In this document: positions 1 through 6,719 of the stretch, piece after piece
Layout: each line of letters opens with the position of its first letter
Position numbering within the stretch: position 1 is the first letter of the stretch
Assembly (NCBI GenBank): GCA_964540005.1
Contig: CAZILN010000184.1
Span: 1-9,588 of the forward strand
Direction of reading: 5' to 3'
Source of the DNA: CAZILN01 sp964540005
GTDB taxonomy: Bacteria > Bacteroidota > Bacteroidia > Bacteroidales > SM23-62
Length of the DNA: 9,588 nt
The notes under the pieces: model-generated
What the model was told of the DNA's origin: nothing
Seen by the model: the letters and a program-made list of their open reading frames with translations, nothing else
Database searches by the model: none
Translations under genes and position numbers: made by a program

Positions 1-45
1 TGCTTTGGGAGCAGGGGGTCGAGTGTTCGAATCATTCCACCCCGA
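1..45 (+). tRNA. tRNA-Pro (UGG), 3' part only
   Basis: The window opens inside the anticodon stem of a tRNA. The 7-base anticodon loop TTTGGGA is at 4-10, with anticodon TGG at 6-8. The 3' strand of the anticodon stem is GCAGG at 11-15 and a 5-base variable loop follows at 16-20. The T arm is GAGTG (21-25), TTCGAAT (26-32) and CATTC (33-37), five pairs including one G-T. The acceptor 3' strand is CACCCCG (38-44) with discriminator A at 45. The acceptor strand implies a 5' end of CGGGGTG, usual for proline tRNAs of Bacteroidota. The next bases are CAG, so the CCA end is not encoded and must be added after transcription. The D arm and 5' half lie outside the window. Confidence 0.93.
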
Positions 46-53
46 CAGCTGAT

Positions 54-90
54 AATCAAAAGGTTAGAATGTATGTCTAACCTTTTGATT
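54..90 (+). terminator. Perfect 15-bp hairpin after tRNA-Pro
   Basis: The arms at 54-68 and 76-90 are exact reverse complements (AATCAAAAGGTTAGA and its complement) around a 7-base loop, ATGTATG. The hairpin begins 8 bases after the tRNA discriminator base, so it most simply ends tRNA transcription. It lacks a clean run of T after the stem, although the 3' arm itself contains CCTTTTGATTT. The stem is symmetrical, so it could also stop transcripts arriving from the right. Confidence 0.65.
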
Positions 91-403
91 TATGCCAAGT
101 TTGAACAAGGTTTGAACTTTTAATGGATGATGGCGAAAGAATCAATGACTATTGGATGAGATTTTTGATCCGGAAAGATGCAGAATGTGAATGAATAAAT
201 CATTGCTGGGTTCTAATAGAGTAAAGTAATAAATATTCCTCCCCCAAATAAATGGAGCAATCAAACAGGCCAGTTTTCCTGGGCTAACCTCCCCTGTATT
301 ATGGTATCTAATAATCGGACCATTATTGATCATTACTCAAAAAGTCTTTGTTATTTAAATAGATGAAATTGAATAATCGGTTAATACCGTTTAAATCGCC
401 AAC
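91..403. other. Gene-poor spacer between tRNA-Pro and the Fib_succ gene
   Basis: This is AT-rich DNA between convergent units (tRNA rightward, the secreted-protein gene leftward). I see no convincing gene. A 63-codon leftward reading frame (142-333) has no recognisable domain, signal peptide or start-site context, and a 23-codon rightward frame from 123 is equally featureless. Two small structures can be noted. The octamer GTTTGAAC occurs at 99-106 and 110-117. A short CGGT-TAAT-ACCG hairpin lies at 378-389, 15 bases past the stop of the 404-1003 gene, and could act as a weak terminator for it. Confidence 0.6.
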
Positions 404-1003
404 CTAGTCCTTTACACACCGGACAGATAATCCCTTCCGCTTGCTGTCATAGCCCCTGCCAATATCTTTCCGGTTGTCATCCAGAGAACGTTTCCAGGCA
501 TCCACTTTGTCGTAGTTTGTTGACGTCCAGAAATAGGCATCATCCATAATGTCATCAAAGGCTCCGTCTCCATACGGGCGGTATCCGGCCATGACCAGTT
601 TAAAGCCAGTAAGGATTTCATGAAGACTCTCATCCTTCATTGGCCTCCATCCCATTTTATCAAGTGCTTCCTCTGGTACACCCATGTTCTTCTCCAGTTC
701 CTGCCACTCTTCATCAGAAGGCAGATGCCATCCATCGGGACAGGCCTTGACGGCTACCTCCCAGCTGTATAATCTCCCGTACTTATTACAGATCATCGGA
801 TCATCGTCATAACACCATGACCCGTCACGGGATTCAAAATTCAGGTTTTCAGCCATCCACCATACATCTCCTATCTTAACAATCTGGTATTCCTTGCCAT
901 CCCTTTCATCTTTAAATGTGCTTTCGATGGATGAATACTGGGCAAAAAGGCTAATGGTTCCGAACAATGCGGATAAAACAAAGATTACAGTTACTCTTTT
1001 CAT
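404..1003 (-). CDS. Secreted Fib_succ_major (Fibrobacter succinogenes major paralogous) domain protein
   Basis: Exported protein of 199 residues whose biochemical role is unknown. Residues 1-21 form a signal peptide: MKR, then a hydrophobic stretch ending in SLFA, with likely cleavage before Q22. There is no lipobox Cys, so it should be released to the periplasm or outside. The mature part has the hallmarks of the Fib_succ_major family (TIGR02145/PF09603): DGKEYQIVKIGDVWWMAENL near 35-54, CPDGWHLPSDEEW at 88-100, an aromatic/glycine-rich GFKLVMAGYRPYGDGAF at 133-149, YFWTST at 157-162 and the terminal GLSVRCVKD. Cysteines at 64, 72, 88 and 196 could form disulfides. Length suits a single-domain member with no extra anchor or sorting domain. 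It lies 43 bp downstream of the permease gene on the same strand, so the two are probably co-transcribed and share its upstream control. It ends with TAG. Confidence 0.88.
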   Translation of the reverse strand: MKRVTVIFVLSALFGTISLFAQYSSIESTFKDERDGKEYQIVKIGDVWWMAENLNFESRDGSWCYDDDPMICNKYGRLYSWEVAVKACPDGWHLPSDEEWQELEKNMGVPEEALDKMGWRPMKDESLHEILTGFKLVMAGYRPYGDGAFDDIMDDAYFWTSTNYDKVDAWKRSLDDNRKDIGRGYDSKRKGLSVRCVKD

Positions 1004-1046
1004 GATTCTACTCTATTAATTAATAATGAATTATATACAGAACAAT

Positions 1047-3458
1047 TTATTCATATCTGAGCGATCTTGCCGGATTGATATTGGCCACCCAGACCACTTG
1101 TCCGTTTATCGTCAGCAGTGAAAGCAAAATGATCAGTACAGCCGGAAGGATAAAAAACAATGCATTTATTTCAATGTGAAATGCAAAGTTTTGCAGCCAT
1201 TTATTCATCAGGAACCAGATGACCGGGCATGAAACAAGAACCGCTACCAGGTTCAGGATCAGGTAATCTTTAGAAAACAAAACAACAATATGCCAGACCC
1301 TGGCCCCGTTCACTTTACGGACACTAATCTCGTTGGTCCGCTGTGCCGTTTCGAAAATGGAAAGACCAAACAGCCCCAGACAGGCTATGATTACCGCCAG
1401 CAAAGTAAATATCCCGAATATCCTTTCAAAGGTCTGCTCAATTCGGTATTGCTTGTTAAAATAGTCCACCATTGAAGTATAAACGAATGGATTACCTGGC
1501 AGCATCTCATCAAATTTCGTCTGAACAAATTCAAGCAATTCCTGGAGGTTTTCAGTATGGTTTAACCGGATAGCATAAAAACCCGGCGGTATCCCGATAT
1601 GGTAAATGACAGGCTGGATCTCATATTTGAGCTTGAGCTGATGAAAATTTTCGATGACTCCAACAACCTGAAGTGGTGTTTCCATAACCATCAGGGTCTG
1701 GCCAATGGCTTCCCGGGGACTACCCAGGTCAAAAAACTCCACTGCTTTTTCATTCAGAATGACTTCAATGAATTGCCTTCCGGTATCACTCTTAAAATTT
1801 CTTCCAGCCAGGATATCAATCTGGTATGTTTGAAAAAAGTTGTAATCAACCCTGCAGCCCCTGATAAATTTAGATGATTCCGGCGGCTGGTCCTGCCTTC
1901 TCACAGGGAAGGTATACCAATAATCCCGTCCAGGTTCGAACGATAATGTAACACTTTCTATCTGGTGATGCTTCATCAGTTCGGCAAAAAAAGTTTGCTC
2001 AACTTCATCGAAATTCTCCGCTCTCTCCACCTCTGCTTTATGCATCAGGATAATATTTTCCGGATTGAATCCCAGGTCATGCCTGATCATATACCTGATC
2101 TGGGAATAGACGATCAGGGAGCCGGAGATCAGGGCTAACGAGATGACCAGCTGGAAAACAATCAGGGCTTTCCTGATGCCAATCCCCCTGGATGTGCCCT
2201 TGAGGACACCCCTGAGTATACTGAGTGGACTAAAATGTGATAACAATAAGGACGGATATATCCCGGAGAGAAAAATACCAACCACAAAAATTATTGCAAG
2301 GATCCACCAAAAATCTGAATCGAACAGGAATTGATAGGTGATCGGTTTGCCAACAAGGTCTTCAAAATAAACATAAGAGAATTGTACGATGGATAAAGCC
2401 AGTGCGAGTCCGACCAGGTTGATAAGGACCGACTCTATGAGGAACTGGGCAACCAGTTGCCTGCGGAATGCTCCGTGAATCTTCCTGAGACTGACCTCTC
2501 TGGCCCTTTCGATGGCCTTGGCTGTTGTGAGATTAATATAGTTAAACCAGGCCAGTATCAAAATAAATATGGCTATGATAGTCAGGTAATAATTAATTTT
2601 TGTATTTCCCCTTACCTCAGGCTCCATGACAAGATCATCCGAACTCAGGTAAATATCTGATAGCGGTTGAAAATCATATTCATGCTGAAGGTTCATCTGT
2701 TCCAGGAACTCACCATAATACCTATCCCTGATTTCATGTGTTTTCTCTTTCAGGAATTCAAGGTCTGTTCCCGGCATCAGTTTAAGATAGGTAAAGAAGG
2801 CGTTAAATCCCCATGCCTGCTGAACATTATCATCACCTACTATTTCATGGATGGAAAGGAGAAAATCAAAAGTAATATGGGAATTTTCAGGGATATCCTG
2901 AAAAATACCTGTGACGGTGTATTGAATACCTCCTTCCCCGTCATCAACAAGGATCACTTTAAATACAGGATTCTCGTCCCCAAAATACTTCCTCGCCATG
3001 GATTCAGAGATTACTACTGTGTTTGGCTTGCTGAGGGCTGTGGCAGGATTTCCAACCAGCAAAGGGAATGAAAACATGGTTAAGAACGAAGAATCAGCAT
3101 AATAAACCAGGTCCTCCAGATAACTGTTCTCCTCATAGGTAACCACCACCTCATCCTCCTCATGCAATCGGGCATAATCAATTACTTCCGGAAGCTCTTG
3201 TTTCAGCACTTTTCCCAACGGCATCGCAACCTGAGCATTCTCATATTGTAACTCGTGGTTGCTGTAATTCTTAAGCGTAATCCGGTAAATTTGCCCGGCC
3301 TGCTCATGAAAATTATCATAACTTGTTTCAAAGGCCACATATTGAAAGATCAAAATACACACTGCCATACCGAATGCCAGACCAAATAAGTTGATGATCG
3401 AAAAAACCTTGTTTTTTCGGAAGTACCTCCAGGCAATGGTCAAGTAATTTTTCAACAT
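1047..3458 (-). CDS. FtsX/MacB-like ABC-type permease, 8 TM
   Basis: Inner-membrane permease subunit of 803 residues, the usual length for the duplicated MacB/FtsX-type permeases of Bacteroidota. It starts with the typical MLKNYLTIAWRYFRKNK. Predicted membrane segments are near 20-42, 290-311, 336-360, 384-406, 428-452, 680-704, 732-752 and 765-788. Large periplasmic domains lie between TM1 and TM2 (about 43-288, MacB_PCD-like) and between TM5 and TM6 (about 455-678). Each half carries the FtsX cytoplasmic signature: AREVSLRKIHGAFRRQL near 319-335 and TNEISVRKVNGAR near 708-720. Such permeases work with an ATPase to move or release lipids, peptides or drugs, or to transmit conformational signals by mechanotransmission. 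No ATPase, HlyD-like adaptor or TolC gene is in the window, so the partner is elsewhere and the substrate is unknown. The gene diverges from a sigma-54 two-component operon, and a candidate sigma-54 promoter lies 37 bp upstream of its ATG. Confidence 0.92.
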   Translation of the reverse strand: MLKNYLTIAWRYFRKNKVFSIINLFGLAFGMAVCILIFQYVAFETSYDNFHEQAGQIYRITLKNYSNHELQYENAQVAMPLGKVLKQELPEVIDYARLHEEDEVVVTYEENSYLEDLVYYADSSFLTMFSFPLLVGNPATALSKPNTVVISESMARKYFGDENPVFKVILVDDGEGGIQYTVTGIFQDIPENSHITFDFLLSIHEIVGDDNVQQAWGFNAFFTYLKLMPGTDLEFLKEKTHEIRDRYYGEFLEQMNLQHEYDFQPLSDIYLSSDDLVMEPEVRGNTKINYYLTIIAIFILILAWFNYINLTTAKAIERAREVSLRKIHGAFRRQLVAQFLIESVLINLVGLALALSIVQFSYVYFEDLVGKPITYQFLFDSDFWWILAIIFVVGIFLSGIYPSLLLSHFSPLSILRGVLKGTSRGIGIRKALIVFQLVISLALISGSLIVYSQIRYMIRHDLGFNPENIILMHKAEVERAENFDEVEQTFFAELMKHHQIESVTLSFEPGRDYWYTFPVRRQDQPPESSKFIRGCRVDYNFFQTYQIDILAGRNFKSDTGRQFIEVILNEKAVEFFDLGSPREAIGQTLMVMETPLQVVGVIENFHQLKLKYEIQPVIYHIGIPPGFYAIRLNHTENLQELLEFVQTKFDEMLPGNPFVYTSMVDYFNKQYRIEQTFERIFGIFTLLAVIIACLGLFGLSIFETAQRTNEISVRKVNGARVWHIVVLFSKDYLILNLVAVLVSCPVIWFLMNKWLQNFAFHIEINALFFILPAVLIILLSLLTINGQVVWVANINPARSLRYE

Positions 3459-3494
3459 GCTGTATTGAATATTTGTGATAATACCCTGAAAGAG

Positions 3495-3509
3495 TCAATT
3501 AATGTACCA
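3495..3509 (-). promoter_or_regulatory. Candidate sigma-54 (-24/-12) promoter of the permease gene
   Basis: Read leftward, TGGTACATTAATTGA fits the sigma-54 consensus TGGCACR-N4-TTGCW with exact spacing (GG, 10 bases, G). The deviations are T for C in the -24 block and A for C at the final base of the -12 block. Transcription would start near 3483, leaving a leader of about 24 bases before the permease ATG. Two palindromes at about -99 and -122 fit the expected position of an activator site. This is a motif match by eye. The A at -12 is the weak point. Confidence 0.45.
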
Positions 3510-3515
3510 AACATA
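3508..3515 (-). promoter_or_regulatory. Alternative housekeeping -7 box for the permease gene
   Basis: Read leftward, TATGTTTG matches the Bacteroidota primary-sigma -7 consensus TAnnTTTG exactly, 49 bases upstream of the permease ATG. I see no TTTG at the matching -33 position. It abuts and overlaps the candidate -24 element by two bases, so only one of the two, or alternating use of both, is likely to be real. Confidence 0.3.
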
Positions 3516-3574
3516 CTCATGTGACTGATTTACTGCATGTTGATAATTTCTTAAAAAATAATAATGTAAAAATC

Positions 3575-3612
3575 GTCTCATTTTGATCCTATTATTTGTC
3601 TCAAATTGAGAC
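3575..3612. promoter_or_regulatory. Tandem palindromic activator sites in the divergent spacer
   Basis: The right-hand site, 3598-3612, is GTCTCA-AAT-TGAGAC, a perfect 6+6 palindrome. The left-hand site, 3575-3589, is GTCTCA-TTT-TGATCC, sharing the complete left half and four of six bases of the right half. Centres are 23 bp apart, about two helical turns, as for two Fis-type HTH dimers on one DNA face. They sit 52-89 bp before the response-regulator start and about 100-120 bp upstream of the candidate sigma-54 start facing the permease. I infer binding by the adjacent regulator, giving both activation of the permease unit and autoregulation. Confidence 0.6.
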
Positions 3613-3663
3613 TAATGATAACTTGCTTTTAAATTGGTTTACGTTTTATTCAGAATGAGATAT

Positions 3664-5034
3664 ATGCAACCAGTTAATGCCAGGATACTGGTGATTGATG
3701 ATGATAAAGACATCCTTGCCACGTCCATGATGATTCTGAAAAAGCATTTTTCAGAAGTGATTACGCTCGAACATCCGGATGGCCTTAAAGGGCTAAATCT
3801 GATTGGTGATGCGGATGTAATTATCCTGGATATGAATTTTAAGCCGGGAGCAACCTCTGGTGAAGAGGGTATTGCCTGGTTGAAAAAAATACTTGAGATC
3901 AATCCCACTGCCCATGTCCTTATGGACACGGCATATGGTGATATAGAACTTGCTGTAAAAGCTATTAAAATCGGAGCCATTGATTTTCTTGTTAAACCCT
4001 GGACAAAAGAAAAATTTTTAGCAACTGTCATGGCAACATACCAGTTGAGTAAAGCTCAGAAGCAGGTGAAAAAACTTAAAAACAGGGAGCAGGTCCTGAT
4101 CAATGACCTGGAAAAAGAATACCCAAAACTGATCACCTTTTCAAAGAGTATGAGACCTGTTCTGGAGGCTATCCGGAAGGTATCCCCGACAGATGCCAAT
4201 GTGATCATCCTGGGTGAAAATGGGACGGGTAAAGAATTGGTGGCCAGAACCATTCACCGGGAATCGCTTCGAAAAGAGGAACCCTTCATATCTGTTGATC
4301 TTGGAGCACTTCCGGAAACACTTTTTGAATCAGAACTTTTCGGTCATACTAAAGGAGCATTTACCGATGCCAGGGAAGAGAAACCGGGCAGGTTTGAGAT
4401 AGCCTCCGGTGGCACATTATTTCTTGACGAAATCGGAAATTTATTACCCACTCTCCAGTCAAAATTGTTAACTGCTATTCAGAACCGGGAAGTGACCAGG
4501 GTTGGAAGCAATGAAAAGATTCCTGTGAATATCAGGCTGATATCAGCAACCAATAAGCCCATTCACCAGATGGCAGAAACAGGTGAATTCCGCCAGGATC
4601 TGCTGTACAGGATCAATACGGTAGAGATCCGGATTCCACCCCTGCGGGAAAGAAGAGAAGATATCGTTGAATTATCCAATCATTACATGAAGATCTTTAA
4701 GAAAAAATATAATAAAACTGAACTGGAGATTGGAAATGAAACCTATAAAAACCTGCGTGAGTATTACTGGCCTGGTAATATAAGGGAATTAGCCCACGCA
4801 GTCGAAAGGGCTGTTATCATGAGTGAAGGAAAACTTTTGCATCCGAAGGATTTTATGTTGGGGCAAACGAGCCAGGAACATCAGCTGGAAACTTTGAAAA
4901 TAGAGGATATTGAAAGGAGAGCCATCATGAATGCAATGAAAAAAGGGTATAAAAACATGAACCAGTTGGCAAACGAAGTGGGATTGAGCAGGAGCACACT
5001 GTTCAGGAAAATAAAAAAATATGGATTACGATGA
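3664..5034 (+). CDS. Sigma-54-dependent response regulator (NtrC/AtoC-like)
   Basis: Cytoplasmic phospho-activated transcription factor, 456 residues from the chosen ATG (3664). The frame also opens at an upstream TTG (3634) and ATG (3655), but family members begin just before the first receiver strand, here ARILVIDDDKD, so 3664 is preferred. The receiver domain (about 5-125) has acidic residues D12-D14, phospho-acceptor D56 in VIILDMNF, T89 and K111 in LVKPW. The AAA+ domain (about 155-400) has Walker A GENGTGKE (184-191), the sigma-54 contact loop GAFTDA (231-236, in place of GAFTGA), Walker B GGTLFLDEIG with D255/E256, the RIPPLRERREDI motif (323-334) and WPGNIREL (369-376). A Fis-type HTH closes the protein (432-455, NQLANEVGLSRSTLFRKIKKYGL region). 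All catalytic parts are present. Its stop overlaps the kinase start by ATGA, so the pair is translationally coupled. Likely targets are the palindromes in its own upstream region. Confidence 0.95.
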   Translation: MQPVNARILVIDDDKDILATSMMILKKHFSEVITLEHPDGLKGLNLIGDADVIILDMNFKPGATSGEEGIAWLKKILEINPTAHVLMDTAYGDIELAVKAIKIGAIDFLVKPWTKEKFLATVMATYQLSKAQKQVKKLKNREQVLINDLEKEYPKLITFSKSMRPVLEAIRKVSPTDANVIILGENGTGKELVARTIHRESLRKEEPFISVDLGALPETLFESELFGHTKGAFTDAREEKPGRFEIASGGTLFLDEIGNLLPTLQSKLLTAIQNREVTRVGSNEKIPVNIRLISATNKPIHQMAETGEFRQDLLYRINTVEIRIPPLRERREDIVELSNHYMKIFKKKYNKTELEIGNETYKNLREYYWPGNIRELAHAVERAVIMSEGKLLHPKDFMLGQTSQEHQLETLKIEDIERRAIMNAMKKGYKNMNQLANEVGLSRSTLFRKIKKYGLR

Positions 5035-6380
5035 TGAAGGGGATTTCATATAAGATCAATATACTGGGAAGGATCATCCTTATACTGGGACTGGGATTTG
5101 CAGCTATCATTGTTCTGACACAAACCCATTTCTGGTCGACTTCCATATGGATCGCACTGGTCATGCTCATGTTGATTGTTGAATTGTTCATTTTTCTCCA
5201 TAGGTCAAGAAATGCATTGAAGGAATTCTTATTATCGATCAACCAGGAGGACTTCAGCAATGTATATTCGGCTGATGAATCTGATGCTGAAATTATCCAG
5301 GCATACCGGTTGATCCTTGACAAATTCCGTGACCTGCGAATAAAGAAAGAATCGCATTATCATTACCTGTTACGAATCGTTGAGCATGTTGATACAGCCC
5401 TGATCTGTCTGGATCACAATGAAAACGTCCAGCTGATAAACAAATCTGCCAAGGATTTGCTGAAAATACATGATATAAAAGACCTGAAACCACTGTTGAA
5501 AATTGATAAAAAGCTTGTAGATACGATTCGTGAAATTCGATCCGGGCATAAAGAACTTGTTAGGATGATTCGACAAGGTAAATTACTGAATATCTCAGTA
5601 CGGGCCACAGAATTCATCCTTGAAGATGAAAAACTTAAACTAGTAACACTTCAGGACATTAAATCGGAACTGGAAGAACAGGAAGTCGAATCGTGGCAGA
5701 AACTGGTTAGGATCCTCACACATGAGATCATGAATTCAACTGTACCTATCACTAATATGGTTACAATTGCCCGGGAAATCCTGGCAGATACTCAGGGAGA
5801 TACCAAACCCATTTCCGGACTGAGTGAGGAAGAGATAAACGACCTGATAGAAAGCCTGAAAACTGCTGAATTGCGTGGTAAGGGATTGATGAATTTTGTT
5901 AAAACCACCAAAAGTCTTACTCAAATTTCAAAACCTTCATTCCGGGAGGTCTCAGTAAATAACCTGTTTTCAAGGATTCATAAGTTGTTCAAACCGGAAA
6001 CTGATCAAAGGAATATTCAGCTGAAAATAATCTATTGTCAACCTGATATTCTGATCAAGGCCGACCTTGAGCTGCTGGAACAAGTCATTATAAATCTGAT
6101 CAGAAATGCTATTGAGGCATTAGGTCAGACTTCTGATCCGGGGATTGAACTGAAAGCGGGAGACAAATACCATAGCAAAACCATTATCAGTGTCCGGGAT
6201 AATGGTCCTGGCATTGAAAAAGATAAGTTGGACCAGATCTTCATTCCGTTTTTCTCTACGAAGAAAAATGGATCAGGGATAGGTTTGAGTCTTTCCAGGC
6301 AAATAATGAAATTGCATAAGGGACGTATCGAAGTGGAAAGCGAACCAGGAACAGGTTCATGCTTTACCCTTGAAATATAA
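5031..6380 (+). CDS. Membrane sensor histidine kinase (HisKA-HATPase), cognate of the sigma-54 regulator
   Basis: Autophosphorylating kinase of 449 residues expected to phosphorylate D56 of the upstream regulator. Two membrane segments (about 11-30 and 38-57) are joined by only about seven residues (QTHFWST), so there is essentially no periplasmic sensor, and no HAMP domain is evident. A cytoplasmic PAS-like region follows (about 108-210, HVDTALICLDHNENVQLIN then a terminal LKLVTLQDI). The H-box is RILTHEIMNSTVPI with H231. The ATPase domain has N-box INLIRNAIEAL (N355, N359), G1 box DNGPGI (390-395), F-box IFIPFFSTK (403-411) and G2 box GSGIGLSLS (414-422). The start at 5031 (ATGATG) overlaps the regulator stop by four bases; the second ATG at 5034 is an equally good alternative. 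Ligand sensing must occur in the membrane, in the PAS region or through a partner protein. Confidence 0.94.
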   Translation: MMKGISYKINILGRIILILGLGFAAIIVLTQTHFWSTSIWIALVMLMLIVELFIFLHRSRNALKEFLLSINQEDFSNVYSADESDAEIIQAYRLILDKFRDLRIKKESHYHYLLRIVEHVDTALICLDHNENVQLINKSAKDLLKIHDIKDLKPLLKIDKKLVDTIREIRSGHKELVRMIRQGKLLNISVRATEFILEDEKLKLVTLQDIKSELEEQEVESWQKLVRILTHEIMNSTVPITNMVTIAREILADTQGDTKPISGLSEEEINDLIESLKTAELRGKGLMNFVKTTKSLTQISKPSFREVSVNNLFSRIHKLFKPETDQRNIQLKIIYCQPDILIKADLELLEQVIINLIRNAIEALGQTSDPGIELKAGDKYHSKTIISVRDNGPGIEKDKLDQIFIPFFSTKKNGSGIGLSLSRQIMKLHKGRIEVESEPGTGSCFTLEI

Positions 6381-6577
6381 ATATAAATATTCAAACAGCG
6401 TATACCTAATTGGGAAAACCGGCAGCTATGACCATCCTTCGCCGGAATGAGATATATTAGGCAAACTTCAGAATACCATTGCATTTAGTTGGTCAACCAG
6501 AATCGGCCTGTGGTCAGGTTGTCCATTAATTCCAAATTAGCATTTCATTCTTTTAGCAAGGATTTTGTGAATGAACT
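6381..6577. other. Spacer after the kinase gene, no gene seen
   Basis: This stretch separates the rightward kinase from leftward recombinase sequences. No coding frame is convincing. A nested inverted repeat could form a weak bidirectional terminator or simple RNA structure: outer arms CCTAAT (6405-6410) and ATTAGG (6456-6461), inner arms CCGGC (6419-6423) and GCCGG (6441-6445). No T-run follows. A perfect 14-bp palindrome, CTCTATAAATAGAG (6576-6589), straddles the end of the decayed recombinase that follows. Confidence 0.4.
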
Positions 6578-6719
6578 CTATAAATAGAGACCATCGAGCT
6601 AGCTGCGGATATTAAGAATATTTCTATTACTGATTTGAGTATAGATTCGGAAGTCTTTATACTTGAATGTCCAAGATATTCCTGAACCAACCGTAATCTT
6701 TACCTTTATCCGGAAGATG
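6578..6719 (-). pseudogene. Decayed C-terminal end of a XerC/D-like tyrosine recombinase
   Basis: Translating leftward gives three pieces in order. HLPDKGKD (6696-6719) matches the HLLExGTDLR region of XerD-type recombinases. RLVQEYLGHSSIKTSE (6646-6693) contains the conserved LGHSSIKTTE block with its catalytic His. IYTQISNRNILNIRS (6602-6646) contains the IYTHVS block with the catalytic Tyr and leads into LDGLYL before a TAG at 6578-6580. The pieces join only if one base is restored near 6696 and another at 6646. An in-frame TAG at 6599-6601 stands where these proteins usually have the Pro of SPLDxL. This is therefore a dead fragment. The N-terminal part is missing: moving upstream, the similarity fades at about 6720, inside the 3' end of the intact recombinase, which is a different subfamily. 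The overlap of 14 bases with that gene marks a recombination junction. Confidence 0.82.

Noticed and set aside
26..47. tRNA-Pro 3' end as attachment site for the recombinase at 6706-7989
   Set aside because: I searched by eye for a second copy of the tRNA end near the recombinase and found none in the window.
142..333. Leftward 63-codon reading frame in the spacer after tRNA-Pro
   Set aside because: No recognisable domain, signal peptide or coding signature, and it is isolated in AT-rich intergenic DNA. It cannot be supported as a gene without homologues.
2667..3071. Rightward 134-codon frame inside the permease gene
   Set aside because: It is the antisense shadow of a clearly coding permease region and has no family features.
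3634..3663. Upstream TTG (3634) or ATG (3655) as start of the response regulator
   Set aside because: They add residues MVYVLFRMRY ahead of the receiver with no counterpart in the family; the ATG at 3664 places the first strand at the normal distance. The ATG at 3655 cannot be strictly excluded.
3613..3663. A sigma-54 promoter for the regulator/kinase operon
   Set aside because: A TTGC at 3623-3626 has no GG at the required distance upstream, so no -24/-12 element is present in the rightward direction.
6125..6484. Leftward 119-codon frame overlapping the end of the kinase gene
   Set aside because: Mostly antisense to the conserved kinase ATPase domain; composition is that of a shadow frame.
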